NCBI GenBank assembly: GCA_002211745.1
Contig: CP022114.1
Coordinates: 124,001 to 188,000 of the forward strand
Length of the DNA: 64,000 nucleotides
Direction: 5' to 3'
Source: Kluyvera genomosp. 3
Lineage (GTDB): Bacteria > Pseudomonadota > Gammaproteobacteria > Enterobacterales > Enterobacteriaceae
Shown here piece after piece: positions 36,520 through 49,004 of the stretch. Numbering within the stretch: the first letter of the stretch is position 1; each line of letters begins with the position of its first letter. The position numbers and the translations under genes are program-made. The notes under the pieces were generated by a model that saw nothing but the letters and a program-made list of their open reading frames with translations, had not been told where the DNA came from and did no database searches.

Positions 36520-37234
36520 ATGCGTCCAGCAGGTCGTAGTGCCAACCAGGTGCGTCCCGTCACCCTGACCGTAATTATACAAAACACGCAGAAGGCTCCG
36601 TGCTGGTCGAATTTGGCGATACTAAAGTGCTGTGCACCGCCTCTATTGATGAAGGCGTGCCGCGTTTTCTGAAAGGTCAGGGCCAGGGCTGGATCACCGC
36701 CGAGTACGGCATGCTGCCGCGCGCTACCCATACCCGTAACGCGCGTGAAGCGGCGAAGGGCAAGCAGGGCGGCCGCACCATGGAAATTCAGCGTCTGATT
36801 GCCCGCGCGCTGCGTGCCGCGGTCGATCTGAAAGCGCTGGGCGAGTTCACTATCACGTTGGACTGTGACGTTATCCAGGCTGATGGCGGCACGCGTACCG
36901 CGTCGATTACCGGTGCCTGCGTGGCGCTGGCTGATGCGCTGGGCAAACTGGTTGCCGCTGGCAAACTGAAAACTAACCCGATGAAAGGGATGGTTGCCGC
37001 GGTTTCCGTTGGTATTGTGAACGGCGAAGCGCTGTGTGACCTGGAATACGTTGAAGACTCCGCGGCGGAAACCGACATGAACGTGGTGATGACCGAAGAT
37101 GGCCGCATCATTGAGGTTCAGGGGACGGCGGAAGGCGAACCGTTCACCCACGAAGAGTTACTCACCCTACTGGCGCTAGCCCGAGGGGAATCGAATCCAT
37201 TGTAGCGACGCAGAAGGCGGCGTTAGAAAACTGA
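36520..37234 (+). CDS. rph: RNase PH (frameshifted)
   Basis: Phosphorolytic 3'-5' exoribonuclease for tRNA 3' ends. Two C/G-run losses break it: near 36570 (CCC read as CC before RNYTKHAEG) and at 37187-37190 in ARGGIESIVA (GGGGG read as GGGG). With both repaired it is 238 residues ending AALEN. The phosphate-site [16 protein letters not shown] and [12 protein letters not shown] are intact. The second break is at the same kind of site as the E. coli K-12 rph-1 allele. Translation through rph into the attenuator controls pyrE. Confidence 0.95.
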
Positions 37235-37239
37235 TTTTT

Positions 37240-37266
37240 AAGGGCGACGTGGTCGCCCTTTTTTTT
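37240..37266 (+). terminator. rph-pyrE attenuator
   Basis: AAGGGCGAC - GTG - GTCGCCCTT followed by T6. It lies just after rph. In E. coli, coupling of ribosomes on rph with RNA polymerase prevents termination when UTP is low, raising pyrE. Confidence 0.93.
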
Positions 37267-37298
37267 GTCCGTAATAAAGTGAGATGAGGAGCGAATCC

Positions 37299-37940
37299 AT
37301 GAAACCGTATCAGCGCCAGTTTATTGAGTTTGCGCTTAACAAGCAGGTACTTAAGTTTGGCGAGTTTACGCTGAAATCCGGGCGCAAAAGCCCCTATTTC
37401 TTCAACGCCGGCCTGTTTAATACCGGGCGCGATCTGGCACTGTTAGGCCGTTTTTATGCCGAAGCGCTGGTGGATTCCGGCATCGAGTTCGATCTGCTGT
37501 TTGGCCCTGCGTACAAAGGTATTCCAATTGCGACCACCACCGCGGTGGCGCTGGCGGAACATCACGACAAAGACTACCCGTACTGCTTCAACCGTAAAGA
37601 AGCCAAAGATCACGGCGAGGGCGGTAATCTGGTTGGCAGCGCGCTGACCGGGCGCGTGATGCTGGTGGATGACGTTATCACCGCGGGAACGGCGATTCGT
37701 GAATCGATGGAGATCATCCAGGCCAACGGCGCGCAGCTGGCTGGCGTGCTGATCTCTTTAGATCGTCAGGAGCGTGGTCGCGGTGAAATCTCTGCCATTC
37801 AGGAAGTGGAACGTGATTATGGCTGTGACGTTATCTCGATCATTACCCTGAAAGAGTTGATCGCTTATCTGGAAGAAAAACCGGAGATGGCTGAGCATCT
37901 GGCCTCGGTTCGCGCGTATCGCGAAGCGTACGGCGTCTAA
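37299..37940 (+). CDS. pyrE: Orotate phosphoribosyltransferase
   Basis: Intact 213-residue enzyme making OMP from orotate and PRPP. The PRPP motif [13 protein letters not shown] and the catalytic loop [11 protein letters not shown] are present. The ATG at 37299 matches E. coli ([13 protein letters not shown]); upstream in-frame ATG at 37284 is less likely. Expression depends on the attenuator behind rph. Confidence 0.98.
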   Translation: MKPYQRQFIEFALNKQVLKFGEFTLKSGRKSPYFFNAGLFNTGRDLALLGRFYAEALVDSGIEFDLLFGPAYKGIPIATTTAVALAEHHDKDYPYCFNRKEAKDHGEGGNLVGSALTGRVMLVDDVITAGTAIRESMEIIQANGAQLAGVLISLDRQERGRGEISAIQEVERDYGCDVISIITLKELIAYLEEKPEMAEHLASVRAYREAYGV

Positions 37941-37943
37941 GAA

Positions 37944-37969
37944 AACAGCCCGGCGCAGGCCGGGCTGTT
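37944..37969. terminator. Bidirectional terminator pyrE/slmA
   Basis: AACAGCCCGGC - GCAG - GCCGGGCTGTT, flanked by A and T tracts, between the convergent pyrE and slmA. Confidence 0.85.
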
Positions 37970-37975
37970 TGACGA

Positions 37976-38572
37976 TTATTGCAGTTGAGCGACGATCAGC
38001 GGCCAGCGAGCGTCGAAATCGTCTGTCGGGCGATACTTGAATTCGCTGCGGACAAAGCGCGAGAGCATCCCTTCACAGAACGCCAGCAGCTGGCTTGCCA
38101 GTAACGTCTCATCGGTTTCGTAGCCTTCCCCTTCACGCATTTTGCGCTCGCGCAGCACCTGACGCAGTTGAGCCTCAATGCGCTCAAACAGCTGGTTAAT
38201 GCGGCCCTGCAGACGGTCTTGCTCAAACATCAGCGCATGACCGGTGAGGATACGGGTCAGGCCCGGATTGCGCTCGCCAAAGCCCAGAATCAGCAGCACA
38301 ATCAGACGCAAACGTGCGGTCGTATCTTTTTCGTCTTTCAGAATCAGGTTGATACGGGTAATCAGGCTATCTTCGATAAACTCGATAAGGCTATCGAACA
38401 TGCGGGTCTTGCTTGGGAAATGCCGGTACAGCGCCGCTTCGGACACACCAACGGACGCGGCTAGCTTTGCCGTCGTGATCCGCTGGCTGCCATCGCTGGA
38501 TTCAAGCATCAACGCCAGGGATTGAAGTATTTCCTCGCGACGATTCCTTTTCGCAGTTTGCTTTTCTGCCAT
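37976..38572 (-). CDS. slmA: Nucleoid occlusion factor SlmA
   Basis: Intact 198-residue TetR-fold protein. It binds SBS sites and FtsZ to block division over the nucleoid. N-terminal [15 protein letters not shown]...[22 protein letters not shown]; the key segment [15 protein letters not shown] is canonical. Convergent with pyrE. Confidence 0.98.
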   Translation of the reverse strand: MAEKQTAKRNRREEILQSLALMLESSDGSQRITTAKLAASVGVSEAALYRHFPSKTRMFDSLIEFIEDSLITRINLILKDEKDTTARLRLIVLLILGFGERNPGLTRILTGHALMFEQDRLQGRINQLFERIEAQLRQVLRERKMREGEGYETDETLLASQLLAFCEGMLSRFVRSEFKYRPTDDFDARWPLIVAQLQ

Positions 38573-38725
38573 GTTCTAAAATACCCCTGAAAATAAAACA
38601 CTTGTCAGGCGAGCATCCACACGGTGACCGCAACCATAAATTGCAGTGATCTTTTTGCATTATGACGCCGTGAGATGCGTAAAAAACGGGCACATCACAT
38701 CCTGCATGATGTGCCTGAGGGCGAG

Positions 38726-39184
38726 TTATTGACGCCCTGAGTGGCCGAAGCCACCTTCGCCACGATCGGTGGCTTCAAACGATTCGACCAGATTAAACTC
38801 GGCCTGTACGACAGGAACAAACACCATCTGCGCGACGCGTTCGCCTGGCTCGATAGTGAAGGTGGTTTGCCCGCGGTTCCAGATGGAGACCATCAGTTGA
38901 CCCTGATAGTCAGAGTCGATAAGCCCCACCAGGTTACCCAGCACGATACCGTGCTTGTGACCGAGGCCAGAGCGCGGCAGCATCACCGCCGCCAGAGACG
39001 GATCGGCAATGTGAATCGCCAGGCCGGTCGGCAGTAAGGTGGTTTCACCTGGCGCCAGTTCTACGGCGTCATCAAGACAGGCGCGCAGGTCAAGGCCTGC
39101 AGAGCCAGCGGTGGCATAGGTCGGCAGCGGAAACTGCTGGCCAATACGCGAGTCCAGAATCTTAACGTCGATTTTTTTCATCAT
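38726..39184 (-). CDS. dut: dUTP diphosphatase
   Basis: Trimeric dUTPase lowering dUTP and supplying dUMP, 152 residues. Motifs: [27 protein letters not shown] and the C-terminal [10 protein letters not shown] arm. Start ATG at 39184 (MMKKIDVKI) overlaps coaBC by 23 bases, so both are cotranscribed. An in-frame upstream extension is not used in homologues. Confidence 0.97.
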   Translation of the reverse strand: MMKKIDVKILDSRIGQQFPLPTYATAGSAGLDLRACLDDAVELAPGETTLLPTGLAIHIADPSLAAVMLPRSGLGHKHGIVLGNLVGLIDSDYQGQLMVSIWNRGQTTFTIEPGERVAQMVFVPVVQAEFNLVESFEATDRGEGGFGHSGRQ

Positions 39185-40382
39185 AACGGGTAACGATCTC
39201 GTCCAATAATAGTTGGCCCAGGAGTGACTTACTGGCGAGCGGTAAACGCTTCTCGCCGTCCTGCCAGAAAAGATGCAAGGCATTGTTATCGCTGTTAAAA
39301 CCTTGATTTGATTGCGATACATCATTGGCACAAATCAGATCAAGGTTCTTGCGGCTACGCTTTTGCCGCGCATATTCTTCCACATTATTCGTTTCGGCGG
39401 CAAACCCTACGACGTAGGGACGATGCTCTTTCAGTGCGGCAACACCAGCGACGATATCCGGGTTCTTCACCATTTTTATTGTGAATTCATCACCCTGGGT
39501 GTCCTGCTTCTTAATTTTTTCTTCGGCAATAACCGCTGCGCGATAGTCGGCAACTGCGGCGCAGCCGATAAAAATCTGCTGTTGCGCGATGCCGGCCTGA
39601 ACCGCGGCGTTCATCTCTTCAGCGGTGGTGACATCAATACGTTGCACAAAGGCGGGCGTTGGCAGCGACACCGGGCCGCTAACCAGCGTGACGTTTGCCC
39701 CACGACGCGCGGCGGCTTCGGCAATCGCAAAGCCCATTTTTCCTGAGCTGTGGTTGGTAATGTAACGCACCGGGTCCAGCGGTTCACGGGTCGGGCCTGC
39801 GGTAATCATGATGTGCAGATGTTGCAGATCGTTGACGGTGGAAAAGTGCGCTGCGGCCATGTCAACAATCACCAATGGATCAAGCATCCGACCCGGGCCA
39901 ACGTCGCCACAGGCCTGGCTGCCGCTGTCCGGGCCCCAGATCAGCATATTGCGTGAGGCCAGTACTTCCAGATTGTGCTGCGTGGCGGCGGCACGATACA
40001 TCTGTTGGTTCATGGCGGGGACAACGGCGACCGGCGATGGGGTTGCGAGGCAGATGGTCGACACCAGGTCGTTTGCCATCCCGGCGGCCACGCGGGCAAT
40101 TAAGTCGGCGGTGGCCGGCGCAAGGATAACGAGGTCAGCCCATTTGCCCAGCTCAATGTGGCCCATCGCGGCTTCGGCGGCGGTATCGAGCAGGCTGTCG
40201 GAGACCGGATAACCGGATACGGCTTGCAGGCTCAGCGGGGTGATGAAGGCTTTTGCTGCGTCGGTCATCGCGACGCGCACGTCCGCGCCGCGCTCACGCA
40301 GGCGACGCACCAGCTCCGGCGTTTTGTAGGCAGCGATACCGCCGCTGACGCCAAGAACAATTTTCTTACCGGCCAGGCTCAT
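39162..40382 (-). CDS. coaBC: Bifunctional CoaBC: PPC decarboxylase/PPanSH synthetase
   Basis: Intact 406-residue enzyme (Dfp) for two consecutive steps of coenzyme A synthesis. The N-terminal flavoprotein half has [10 protein letters not shown], the catalytic His in [11 protein letters not shown] and PAMNQQMY; the CoaB half begins near [22 protein letters not shown] and has the catalytic Lys region [12 protein letters not shown] at 40382 (MSLAGKK) matches E. coli. Confidence 0.98.
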   Translation of the reverse strand: MSLAGKKIVLGVSGGIAAYKTPELVRRLRERGADVRVAMTDAAKAFITPLSLQAVSGYPVSDSLLDTAAEAAMGHIELGKWADLVILAPATADLIARVAAGMANDLVSTICLATPSPVAVVPAMNQQMYRAAATQHNLEVLASRNMLIWGPDSGSQACGDVGPGRMLDPLVIVDMAAAHFSTVNDLQHLHIMITAGPTREPLDPVRYITNHSSGKMGFAIAEAAARRGANVTLVSGPVSLPTPAFVQRIDVTTAEEMNAAVQAGIAQQQIFIGCAAVADYRAAVIAEEKIKKQDTQGDEFTIKMVKNPDIVAGVAALKEHRPYVVGFAAETNNVEEYARQKRSRKNLDLICANDVSQSNQGFNSDNNALHLFWQDGEKRLPLASKSLLGQLLLDEIVTRYDEKNRR

Positions 40383-40556
40383 CATGATTTTTCCTGTTAG
40401 GGGGACACCAGAATTCGCGCATTTTATCACAATCCTGGCGGGGTCGTGTGCTTACGACAGAGACACTTTGCGAGCCGCTACGCAAGAGCGAAATCCACAC
40501 CGTGCAGGAGGGCGTGTACTGTGGCATTTTGGCGGCAGCCATAAGAGGAGGCCGTC

Positions 40557-41222
40557 ATGGAGAGTACAGAAGCCCTCCTGCCGCGTGAGAAGATGCAGCG
40601 GTACGGAATTGAATCGCTCACGGATGTTGAGCTGCTGGCGCTATTTTTGCGCACCGGTACGCGGGAAAAAAACGTTCTACGTTACTCTCAGGACCTGCTG
40701 CGCCATTTCGGCTCGCTGTACGGCCTGCTTTCGGCTACCGAGAAAGCGATAACGCAGATCGACGGTATGGGCATTGCTAAATATGCCCAACTCAAAGGGA
40801 TTGCCGAACTGGCACGCCGCTACTTTAGCCTGCGAGTGCTTTCCGAGGATTCTCTGCTAAGCCCAGAGATGACGCGTGAGTTTCTGCAAAGCCAGCTCGC
40901 CGACGAAGAGCGGGAAATCTTTGTGGTGATTTTTCTCGATAATCAACACCGGGTGCTCAAACATAGCCGCCTTTTTTCCGGCACTCTGAGTCACGTAGAA
41001 GTGCATCCGCGCGAAATTGTACGAGAAGCCATCAAAGTTAACGCCGCTGCGGTGATCCTGGCACATAATCATCCATCGGGTCATGCGGAGCCGAGTAAAT
41101 CAGACAGACTTATTACTGAAAGGGTGGTAAAGTGTTGCCAATTCATGGATATACGGGTGCTTGATCATCTGGTTATTGGCCGCGGTGAGTACGTTTCTTT
41201 TGCCGAACGAGGCTGGATTTAG
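40557..41222 (+). CDS. radC: RadC-family JAB-domain protein
   Basis: Intact 221-residue protein. N-terminal helix-hairpin-helix region ([22 protein letters not shown]) and C-terminal MPN/JAB domain with the metal motif LAHNHPSG...SKSD. Despite the name, a repair role is not supported; the family function remains open. Diverges from coaBC; the 174-base gap has GGAGGCCGTC before the ATG. Confidence 0.95.
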   Translation: MESTEALLPREKMQRYGIESLTDVELLALFLRTGTREKNVLRYSQDLLRHFGSLYGLLSATEKAITQIDGMGIAKYAQLKGIAELARRYFSLRVLSEDSLLSPEMTREFLQSQLADEEREIFVVIFLDNQHRVLKHSRLFSGTLSHVEVHPREIVREAIKVNAAAVILAHNHPSGHAEPSKSDRLITERVVKCCQFMDIRVLDHLVIGRGEYVSFAERGWI

Positions 41223-41420
41223 CGGTTTATTACGCGATCCACCGGGATCTTTGTCTGTTCGGGACTTGAGCATAACGCCGGGTCAGCGTATACTACGCCA
41301 CCTTTGAGAATCTCGGGTTTGGCATTTGGGCCTGGCAATCGAGAGTTCACTTAGAACTACGCGATGACCGGGCTGTAAAGCCTGACGAGGCGCCGATACC
41401 CCATACGAAGCTCGAGCTAA

Positions 41421-41678
<258 letters not shown>

Positions 41679-41695
41679 GTACTTAGAGGAAATAA

Positions 41696-41866
<171 letters not shown>

Positions 41867-41885
41867 TTTTAGTTTCGATGTCACA

Positions 41886-41912
41886 AAAAACCTCGCCTCG
41901 GCGGGTTTTTTG
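41886..41912 (+). terminator. Terminator of rpmBG
   Basis: Short hairpin CCTCGCC/GGCGGG with one imperfect pair, followed by TTTTTTG. Some readthrough to mutM is likely. Confidence 0.75.
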
Positions 41913-41963
41913 TTTTCTGCGCGTCCCCATAATAGAGACATCTGTATTGGAGCCGGAGACGTT

Positions 41964-42772
41964 ATGCCTGAATTACCCGAAGTTGAGACCAGCCGCCGCG
42001 GTATTGAACCCCATCTGGTTGGCGCAACCATCCAGTACGCCGTTATTCGCAACGGACGCCTGCGCTGGCCCGTCTCTGATGAAATCTACCGCCTGAGCGA
42101 TAAACCGGTTCTCAGCGTTCAGCGCCGCGCTAAATACCTGCTGCTTGAACTGCCTGACGGCTGGATCATCATTCATCTGGGGATGTCGGGAAGTTTACGC
42201 ATTCTTGCGGAAGAACTGCCGGCGGAAAAACACGATCACGTCGACCTGGTGATGAGTAACGGTAAAGTGCTGCGCTACACCGACCCACGGCGCTTTGGCG
42301 CCTGGCTGTGGACGCCGGTGCTGGAAGGGTACAGCGTGCTCGCTCATCTCGGCCCTGAGCCGCTCAGCGCGGAGTTTAGCGCGGAGTATCTGCAGGCAAA
42401 ATGTGCGAAGAAGAAAACGGCGATTAAACCCTGGCTGATGGATAACAAGCTGGTGGTGGGCGTCGGTAATATCTACGCCAGCGAATCGCTGTTTGCCGCG
42501 CGGATCCATCCGGATCGGCTGGCATCATCGTTATCTGCCGAAGAGAGCGAACGACTGGTGGCGGCGATCAAAGCAGTACTGCAACGATCGATTGAGCAGG
42601 GTGGTACGACGCTAAAAGACTTCCTGCAAAGCGACGGCAAGCCGGGCTACTTTGCACAAGAGCTACAGGTGTACGGGCGGAAAGGGAGGCCTGTCGGGTA
42701 TGCGGGACGCCGATTATCGCCAGCAAGCATGCGCAGCGGGCGACGTTTTACTGCCGGCAGTGCCAAAAGTAA
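41964..42772 (+). CDS. mutM: Formamidopyrimidine-DNA glycosylase (frameshifted)
   Basis: Base-excision enzyme for 8-oxoguanine. The catalytic N-terminal proline is in PELPEVE, Lys in [14 protein letters not shown] frameshift near 42690 (GGGG read as GGG) hides the C-terminal zinc finger; adding one G restores CRVCGTP ... FYCRQCQK and 269 residues. Follows rpmBG closely, as in E. coli. Confidence 0.96.
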
Positions 42773-42814
42773 GTTGATAGCCCGGCGACGAACCGCCGGG
42801 AAATACACAGAAGC

Positions 42815-44576
<1,762 letters not shown>

Positions 44577-44978
44577 AATAAATAGCTGAGTTATGAATGT
44601 GCTGTGGATTCTAAGTATTTACCTGAGGCATTACCATTACTTTTGCTGTTTTTGGTCTAAATTATCCACAGCGCAGGTGCTAGCCGTGGATATCACTGCT
44701 AATCCCCTTTTTTATGCTGTTCATTGCGGTTAACACCCCTGGATATTTGGGGCTGGCAAACTCGGCGTTACGGCGATGGTAATAAATTTAATTTCATGAT
44801 TTATAAATGAAAAAAACTTTATTTGCGTGAAAGCTATCCGGTTCGGATTGTGGACAAGGAAGTGGTACACTAGCGCATCAAAATAAGTGCAATATCAGTA
44901 ATCAGGTAGCTGTTGAGCCTGGGCGGTAGCGTGCTTTTTTCCTACTTTTACCGGAAAATCTCAACCAAAGAGTCGCTT
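44577..44978. promoter_or_regulatory. Upstream region of the waaQ operon
   Basis: 402 bases without a gene, holding the waaQ promoter and, near its end, the JUMPstart/ops element listed separately. Confidence 0.6.
44896..44934 (+). promoter_or_regulatory. JUMPstart with ops element (RfaH recruitment)
   Basis: CAGTAATCAGGTAGCTGTTG then the ops core GGCGGTAGCGTG at 44922-44933. Such elements pause RNA polymerase and load RfaH, which suppresses polarity in long LPS and capsule operons. It lies about 45 bases ahead of the waaQ start. Confidence 0.93.
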
Positions 44979-46044
44979 GTGGAAAAGCCATTTCGAAAAA
45001 TTCTGGTCATTAAAATGCGTTTTCACGGGATATGTTGCTTACCACTCCCGTTATTAGCACGCTGAAGCGCCATTATCCTGAGGCGAAGGTGGACGTCCTG
45101 CTGTATCAGGACACGATCCCTATTTTGTCTGAGAATCCTGAAATCAACGCGCTGTATGGTATTAAAAATAAAAAAGCCAAAGCGGCAGAGAAAATAACCA
45201 ACTTTGTCAGCCTGATCAGGGTATTGCGCGCCAATAAATACGACCTCGTCATCAATATGGCCGACCAGTGGATGGTGGCGGTGCTGGTACGCCTGTTGAA
45301 CGCGTCGATGAGTATCTCTCAGGACTATCACCACCGGCAATCGGCCTTCTGGCGCAACAGTTTCACACATCTTGCACCTTTAACCGGCGATAACGTTGTT
45401 GAGAGCAACCTCTCGGTGCTGGCCCTCTGGGGCTGGATTCTCATGTTGCGGAGACGACCATGAGCTATAACCCAGTTTGCTGGCAGCGTGTGCGCGGCGA
45501 GCTGGATAAAGCTGGCGTCGGTGAGCGATACGTGGTGATCCAACCGACGGCGCGACAGATATTTAAATGCTGGGAGAACGAAAAATTCTCCCGGGTGATT
45601 GATGCGCTGCACGATCGCGGGATAGAAGTGGTGCTAACTTCTGGGCCGGTGGCGGACGATCTGGCCTGTGTGAACGCGATTGCCAAAGGCTGCCAACGGC
45701 CACCAGTGACGGCGCTGGCCGGTAAAGTTAGCTTCCCGGAACTGGGGGCGTTGATTGACCACGCGGTGTTATTTATCGGCGTCGATTCTGCGCCAGGGCA
45801 TATTGCGGCCGCAGTTAAAACGCCGCTGATTGCGTTATTTGGTGCGACGGACCATATTTTCTGGCGCCCGTGGTCGGACAATATGATTCAATTCTGGGCC
45901 GGCGATTATCGGCCAATGCCGCCGCGCGAGCAGCGTAACCGCAATGAGATGTATCTTGCCGTTATTCCGGCTGAGGACGTCATTGCTGCTATCGATAAAA
46001 TTCTACCTGCCTACGAGGCCGAACCTGCAACAGGTGAAGCATGA
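44979..46044 (+). CDS. waaQ: LPS heptosyltransferase III WaaQ (frameshifted)
   Basis: GT9 enzyme adding the third heptose branch to the inner core. The likely start is GTG at 44979, reading MEKPFRKILVIKMRFHGDMLLTTP once a G is restored near 45031 (GGGG read as GGG). It has the second-domain sequence VVIQPTARQIFKCWENEKFS and VLFIGVDSAPGHIAAAVKTP. Another break lies near 45435. First gene of the core operon behind JUMPstart; stop overlaps the waaG ATG. Confidence 0.93.
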
Positions 46045-47167
46045 TGATCGTTGCATTCTGTTTGTATAAGTATTTTCCCTTCGGTGGCCTGCAGCGCGAC
46101 TTTATGCGCATTGCCCAGACCGTGGCGGCACGCGGCCAACAGGTGCGCGTTTATACGCAGTCCTGGGAAGGAGAATGCCCGATGCCTTTGAGTTAATTCT
46201 GGTTCCGGTTAAATCTCATACCAATCATGGGCGCAACGCGGAATATTATCAGTGGGTGCAAAATCACCTGCGTGAGCATCCGGTGGCCAGGGTGGTGGGC
46301 TTTAATAAGATGCCGGGGCTGGATGTCTATTATGCTGCTGACGTGTGCTACGCCGAGAAAGTGGCGCAGGAGAAAGGTTTCTTTTATCGTCTGACCTCAC
46401 GCTATCGCCACTATGCGGCGTTCGAGCGTGCCACCTTTGAACATGGTAAACCGACGCAGTTGCTGATGCTAACGGACAAGCAAATTGCGGATTTCCAGAA
46501 ACACTATCAGACCGAACCTGAACGTTTTCATATTTTGCCGCCGGGGATTTACCCGGATAGAAAATACAGTCAACAGATTCCGAACGCCCGTCAGGTTTAT
46601 CGGCAGAAGAACGGTTTGACCGAATCGCAGAATGTATTGCTGCAGGTTGGATCCGATTTTACGCGTAAAGGCGTGGATCGCACGCTGACCGCGATGGCTT
46701 CGCTACCGGAAAGCCTGCGCCAGAACACGCAGTTGTTTATTGTCGGCCAGGATAAGCCGGGAAAATTCGCCGCGCTGGCCGAGAAGTATGGCATTCAACG
46801 CAACGTCCACTTCTTCTCCGGGCGCAATGACGTGGCGGAGTTGATGGCGGCTGCCGATTTACTACTGCACCCGGCCTATCAGGAGGCGGCAGGCATCGTG
46901 CTGCTGGAAGCGGTAACGGCGGGGCTACCGGTGTTAACAACCGCCGTATGCGGATATGCGCACTATATTGCGGATGCAAACTGTGGCGCGGTGATTGAGG
47001 AACCTTTCCGCCAGGAAGCCTTGAATGAGCTCCTTCTTAAGGCATTAACCCAGCCAGCGCTGCGCGCGGCTTGGGCAGAAAATGCGCGCAACTACGCCGA
47101 TACACAAGACTTATACAGTCTGGCGGACAGAGCGGCAGATATCATTATAGGTGATTTGGATGGTTGA
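46041..47167 (+). CDS. waaG: LPS core glucosyltransferase WaaG (frameshifted)
   Basis: GT4 enzyme adding the first outer-core glucose to heptose II. Starts [21 protein letters not shown] (the glycine-rich donor loop) and has the EX7E region [16 protein letters not shown]. One frameshift near 46180 (ahead of [17 protein letters not shown]). About 374 residues. Overlaps waaQ and waaP, showing a tight operon. Confidence 0.95.
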
Positions 47168-47956
47168 GCTGAAAGAACCGCTGGCCACGCTGTGGCGCGG
47201 GAAAGATGCCTTTGAGGAAGTGAAACATCTGGAAGGCGAGGTATTTCGTGAGCTGGAAACCCGTCGTACGCTGCGCTTCGAGTTGGCGGGCGGTAGCTAT
47301 TTTCTGAAATGGCACCGTGGCACTTCACTTAAAGAGATCGTCAAAAATCTGATTTCCCTGCGTATGCCTGTGCTGGGCGCCGATCGCGAGTGGAATGCTA
47401 TCCGCCGCCTGCACGATGTGGGTGTCGACACCATGCACGGCGTCGGCTTTGGTGAGAAGGGGTTAAATCCGTTAACCCGCACGTCATTTATTATTACCGA
47501 AGATCTCACGCCAACCATCAGCCTTGAAGACTACTGCGCGGATTGGGCTGTGAATCCCGCCGCCCCGCAGTGAAACGCATGCTGATTAAACGCGTTGCCA
47601 CGATGGTACGCAAGATGCACGAAGCGGGTATTAACCACCGCGACTGTTATATCTGCCATTTCCTGCTGCATCTGCCGTTTAACGGTGAGGAAGAGACGTT
47701 AAAGATTTCGGTGATTGACCTGCACCGTGCGCAAATTCGCGATCGCGTACCACGTCGCTGGCGTGATAAGGATTTGATTGGTTTGTATTTTTCTTCGATG
47801 AATATTGGGTTGACATCACGGGATATTTTGCGCTTTATGCGAGTCTATTTTGATAAGCCTATCCGTAAAGTGCTGGGTGAAGAACAGGTACTGTTAGCAA
47901 AAGCCGCCGAAAAGGCCAATAAAATTAAAGAAAGAACGATCAGAAAATCATTGTAA
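47160..47956 (+). CDS. waaP: LPS heptose I kinase WaaP (frameshifted)
   Basis: Kinase phosphorylating heptose I, needed for outer-membrane stability. Kinase-like motifs: FLKWHRG (Lys), [13 protein letters not shown] (HRD, catalytic Asp) and SVIDLHRAQ. One break near 47566; repaired length is 265 residues as in E. coli. No waaY (the heptose II kinase) is found in the locus. Confidence 0.95.
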
Positions 47957-47971
47957 AATCTGAGGCACAGC

Positions 47972-48988
47972 ATGGCGTATTCTTATTTAAATGCAGAAGG
48001 GATGCTTAAAGAGACGATTGTCTTTGATGAGCGAGAGACTGCCCAGGATGATTCTTCGTTCCATATCGCTTATGGGATTGATAAGAATTTTCTCTTTGGT
48101 TGTGGTGTCTCTATTGCCTCAGTTCTACTGCATAACCGTGATATGGATTTCGTATTCCACCTCTTTATCGATATTGTACCAGAAGTAGACAAGCAGCTGT
48201 TCGCACAGTTGGCTCGAGATTATAAGACCTGCATCCAGATTCATATCGTCAATTGTGATTGCCTGAAGTCATTTCCGACGACGAAGAACTGGTCTGTGGC
48301 GATGTACTTCCGCTTCATTATCGGAGACTACTTTATTGGTAAGCAGTCTCGTGTGCTATATCTGGATGCGGATATTGTATGCCAGGGGAGTATAAAAGAC
48401 CTGACGACGTTGCCACTTGGTGAGAATGTTGCAGGAGTTGTGCCAGAACGTGATAGTGCATGGTGGGTATCACGTAGTCAAAGTCTTGAATGTTCTTCTA
48501 TTGAAAATGGATACTTTAACTCTGGCGTTTTGTTGCTGAATATTCCAGCATGGGCTAGCGAGTATGTCTCTGGGAAGGCGATGTCACTGCTGTCCGATAA
48601 AAATGTCATCCGCAAACTTAGTTTTATGGATCAGGATATATTGAACCTTATCCTCAGTGGAAAAGTGATATTTATTGATGGTAAATATAATACGCAATTC
48701 AGCCTTAACTACGAACTGAAAGAGTCATTTATTAACCCGGTAAACGATAGTACCATTTTGATTCACTACGTTGGGCCAACCAAGCCGTGGCACAACTGGG
48801 CAACCTACGCGAGTGCGGTACCCTTTCTGAAAGCCAAAAAATCTTCACCCTGGCGTGAACTGGCGTTGCTTAAGCCTGGTAATTCAAACTATGCCCGATA
48901 TTGTGCAAAACATAGTTTTAAGCAAGGCAAATATGCAAAGTGGTTGATAAATAATATTTATTATTACTATTTAAAATTGTTTGGCTGA
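47972..48988 (+). CDS. GT8 LPS outer-core glycosyltransferase (WaaI/WaaO type)
   Basis: Intact 338-residue family 8 retaining glycosyltransferase. The donor-site opening HIAYGIDKNFLFGCGVSIASVLLHN and the DxD metal motif LYLDADIVCQG are clear; the closing HYVGPTKPWHNWA is typical. It sits directly after waaP, where E. coli and Salmonella have waaO/waaI, so it probably adds the second outer-core hexose. Exact donor (glucose or galactose) cannot be read from sequence. AT-richer than waaQGP. Confidence 0.88.
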   Translation: MAYSYLNAEGMLKETIVFDERETAQDDSSFHIAYGIDKNFLFGCGVSIASVLLHNRDMDFVFHLFIDIVPEVDKQLFAQLARDYKTCIQIHIVNCDCLKSFPTTKNWSVAMYFRFIIGDYFIGKQSRVLYLDADIVCQGSIKDLTTLPLGENVAGVVPERDSAWWVSRSQSLECSSIENGYFNSGVLLLNIPAWASEYVSGKAMSLLSDKNVIRKLSFMDQDILNLILSGKVIFIDGKYNTQFSLNYELKESFINPVNDSTILIHYVGPTKPWHNWATYASAVPFLKAKKSSPWRELALLKPGNSNYARYCAKHSFKQGKYAKWLINNIYYYYLKLFG

Positions 48989-49004
48989 TAATAAAGAGGC
49001 TTGA

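Noticed and set aside
44577-44895. A gene between waaA and waaQ
   Set aside because: No frame with start, ribosome site and family resemblance; the stretch is AT-rich promoter DNA ahead of JUMPstart.
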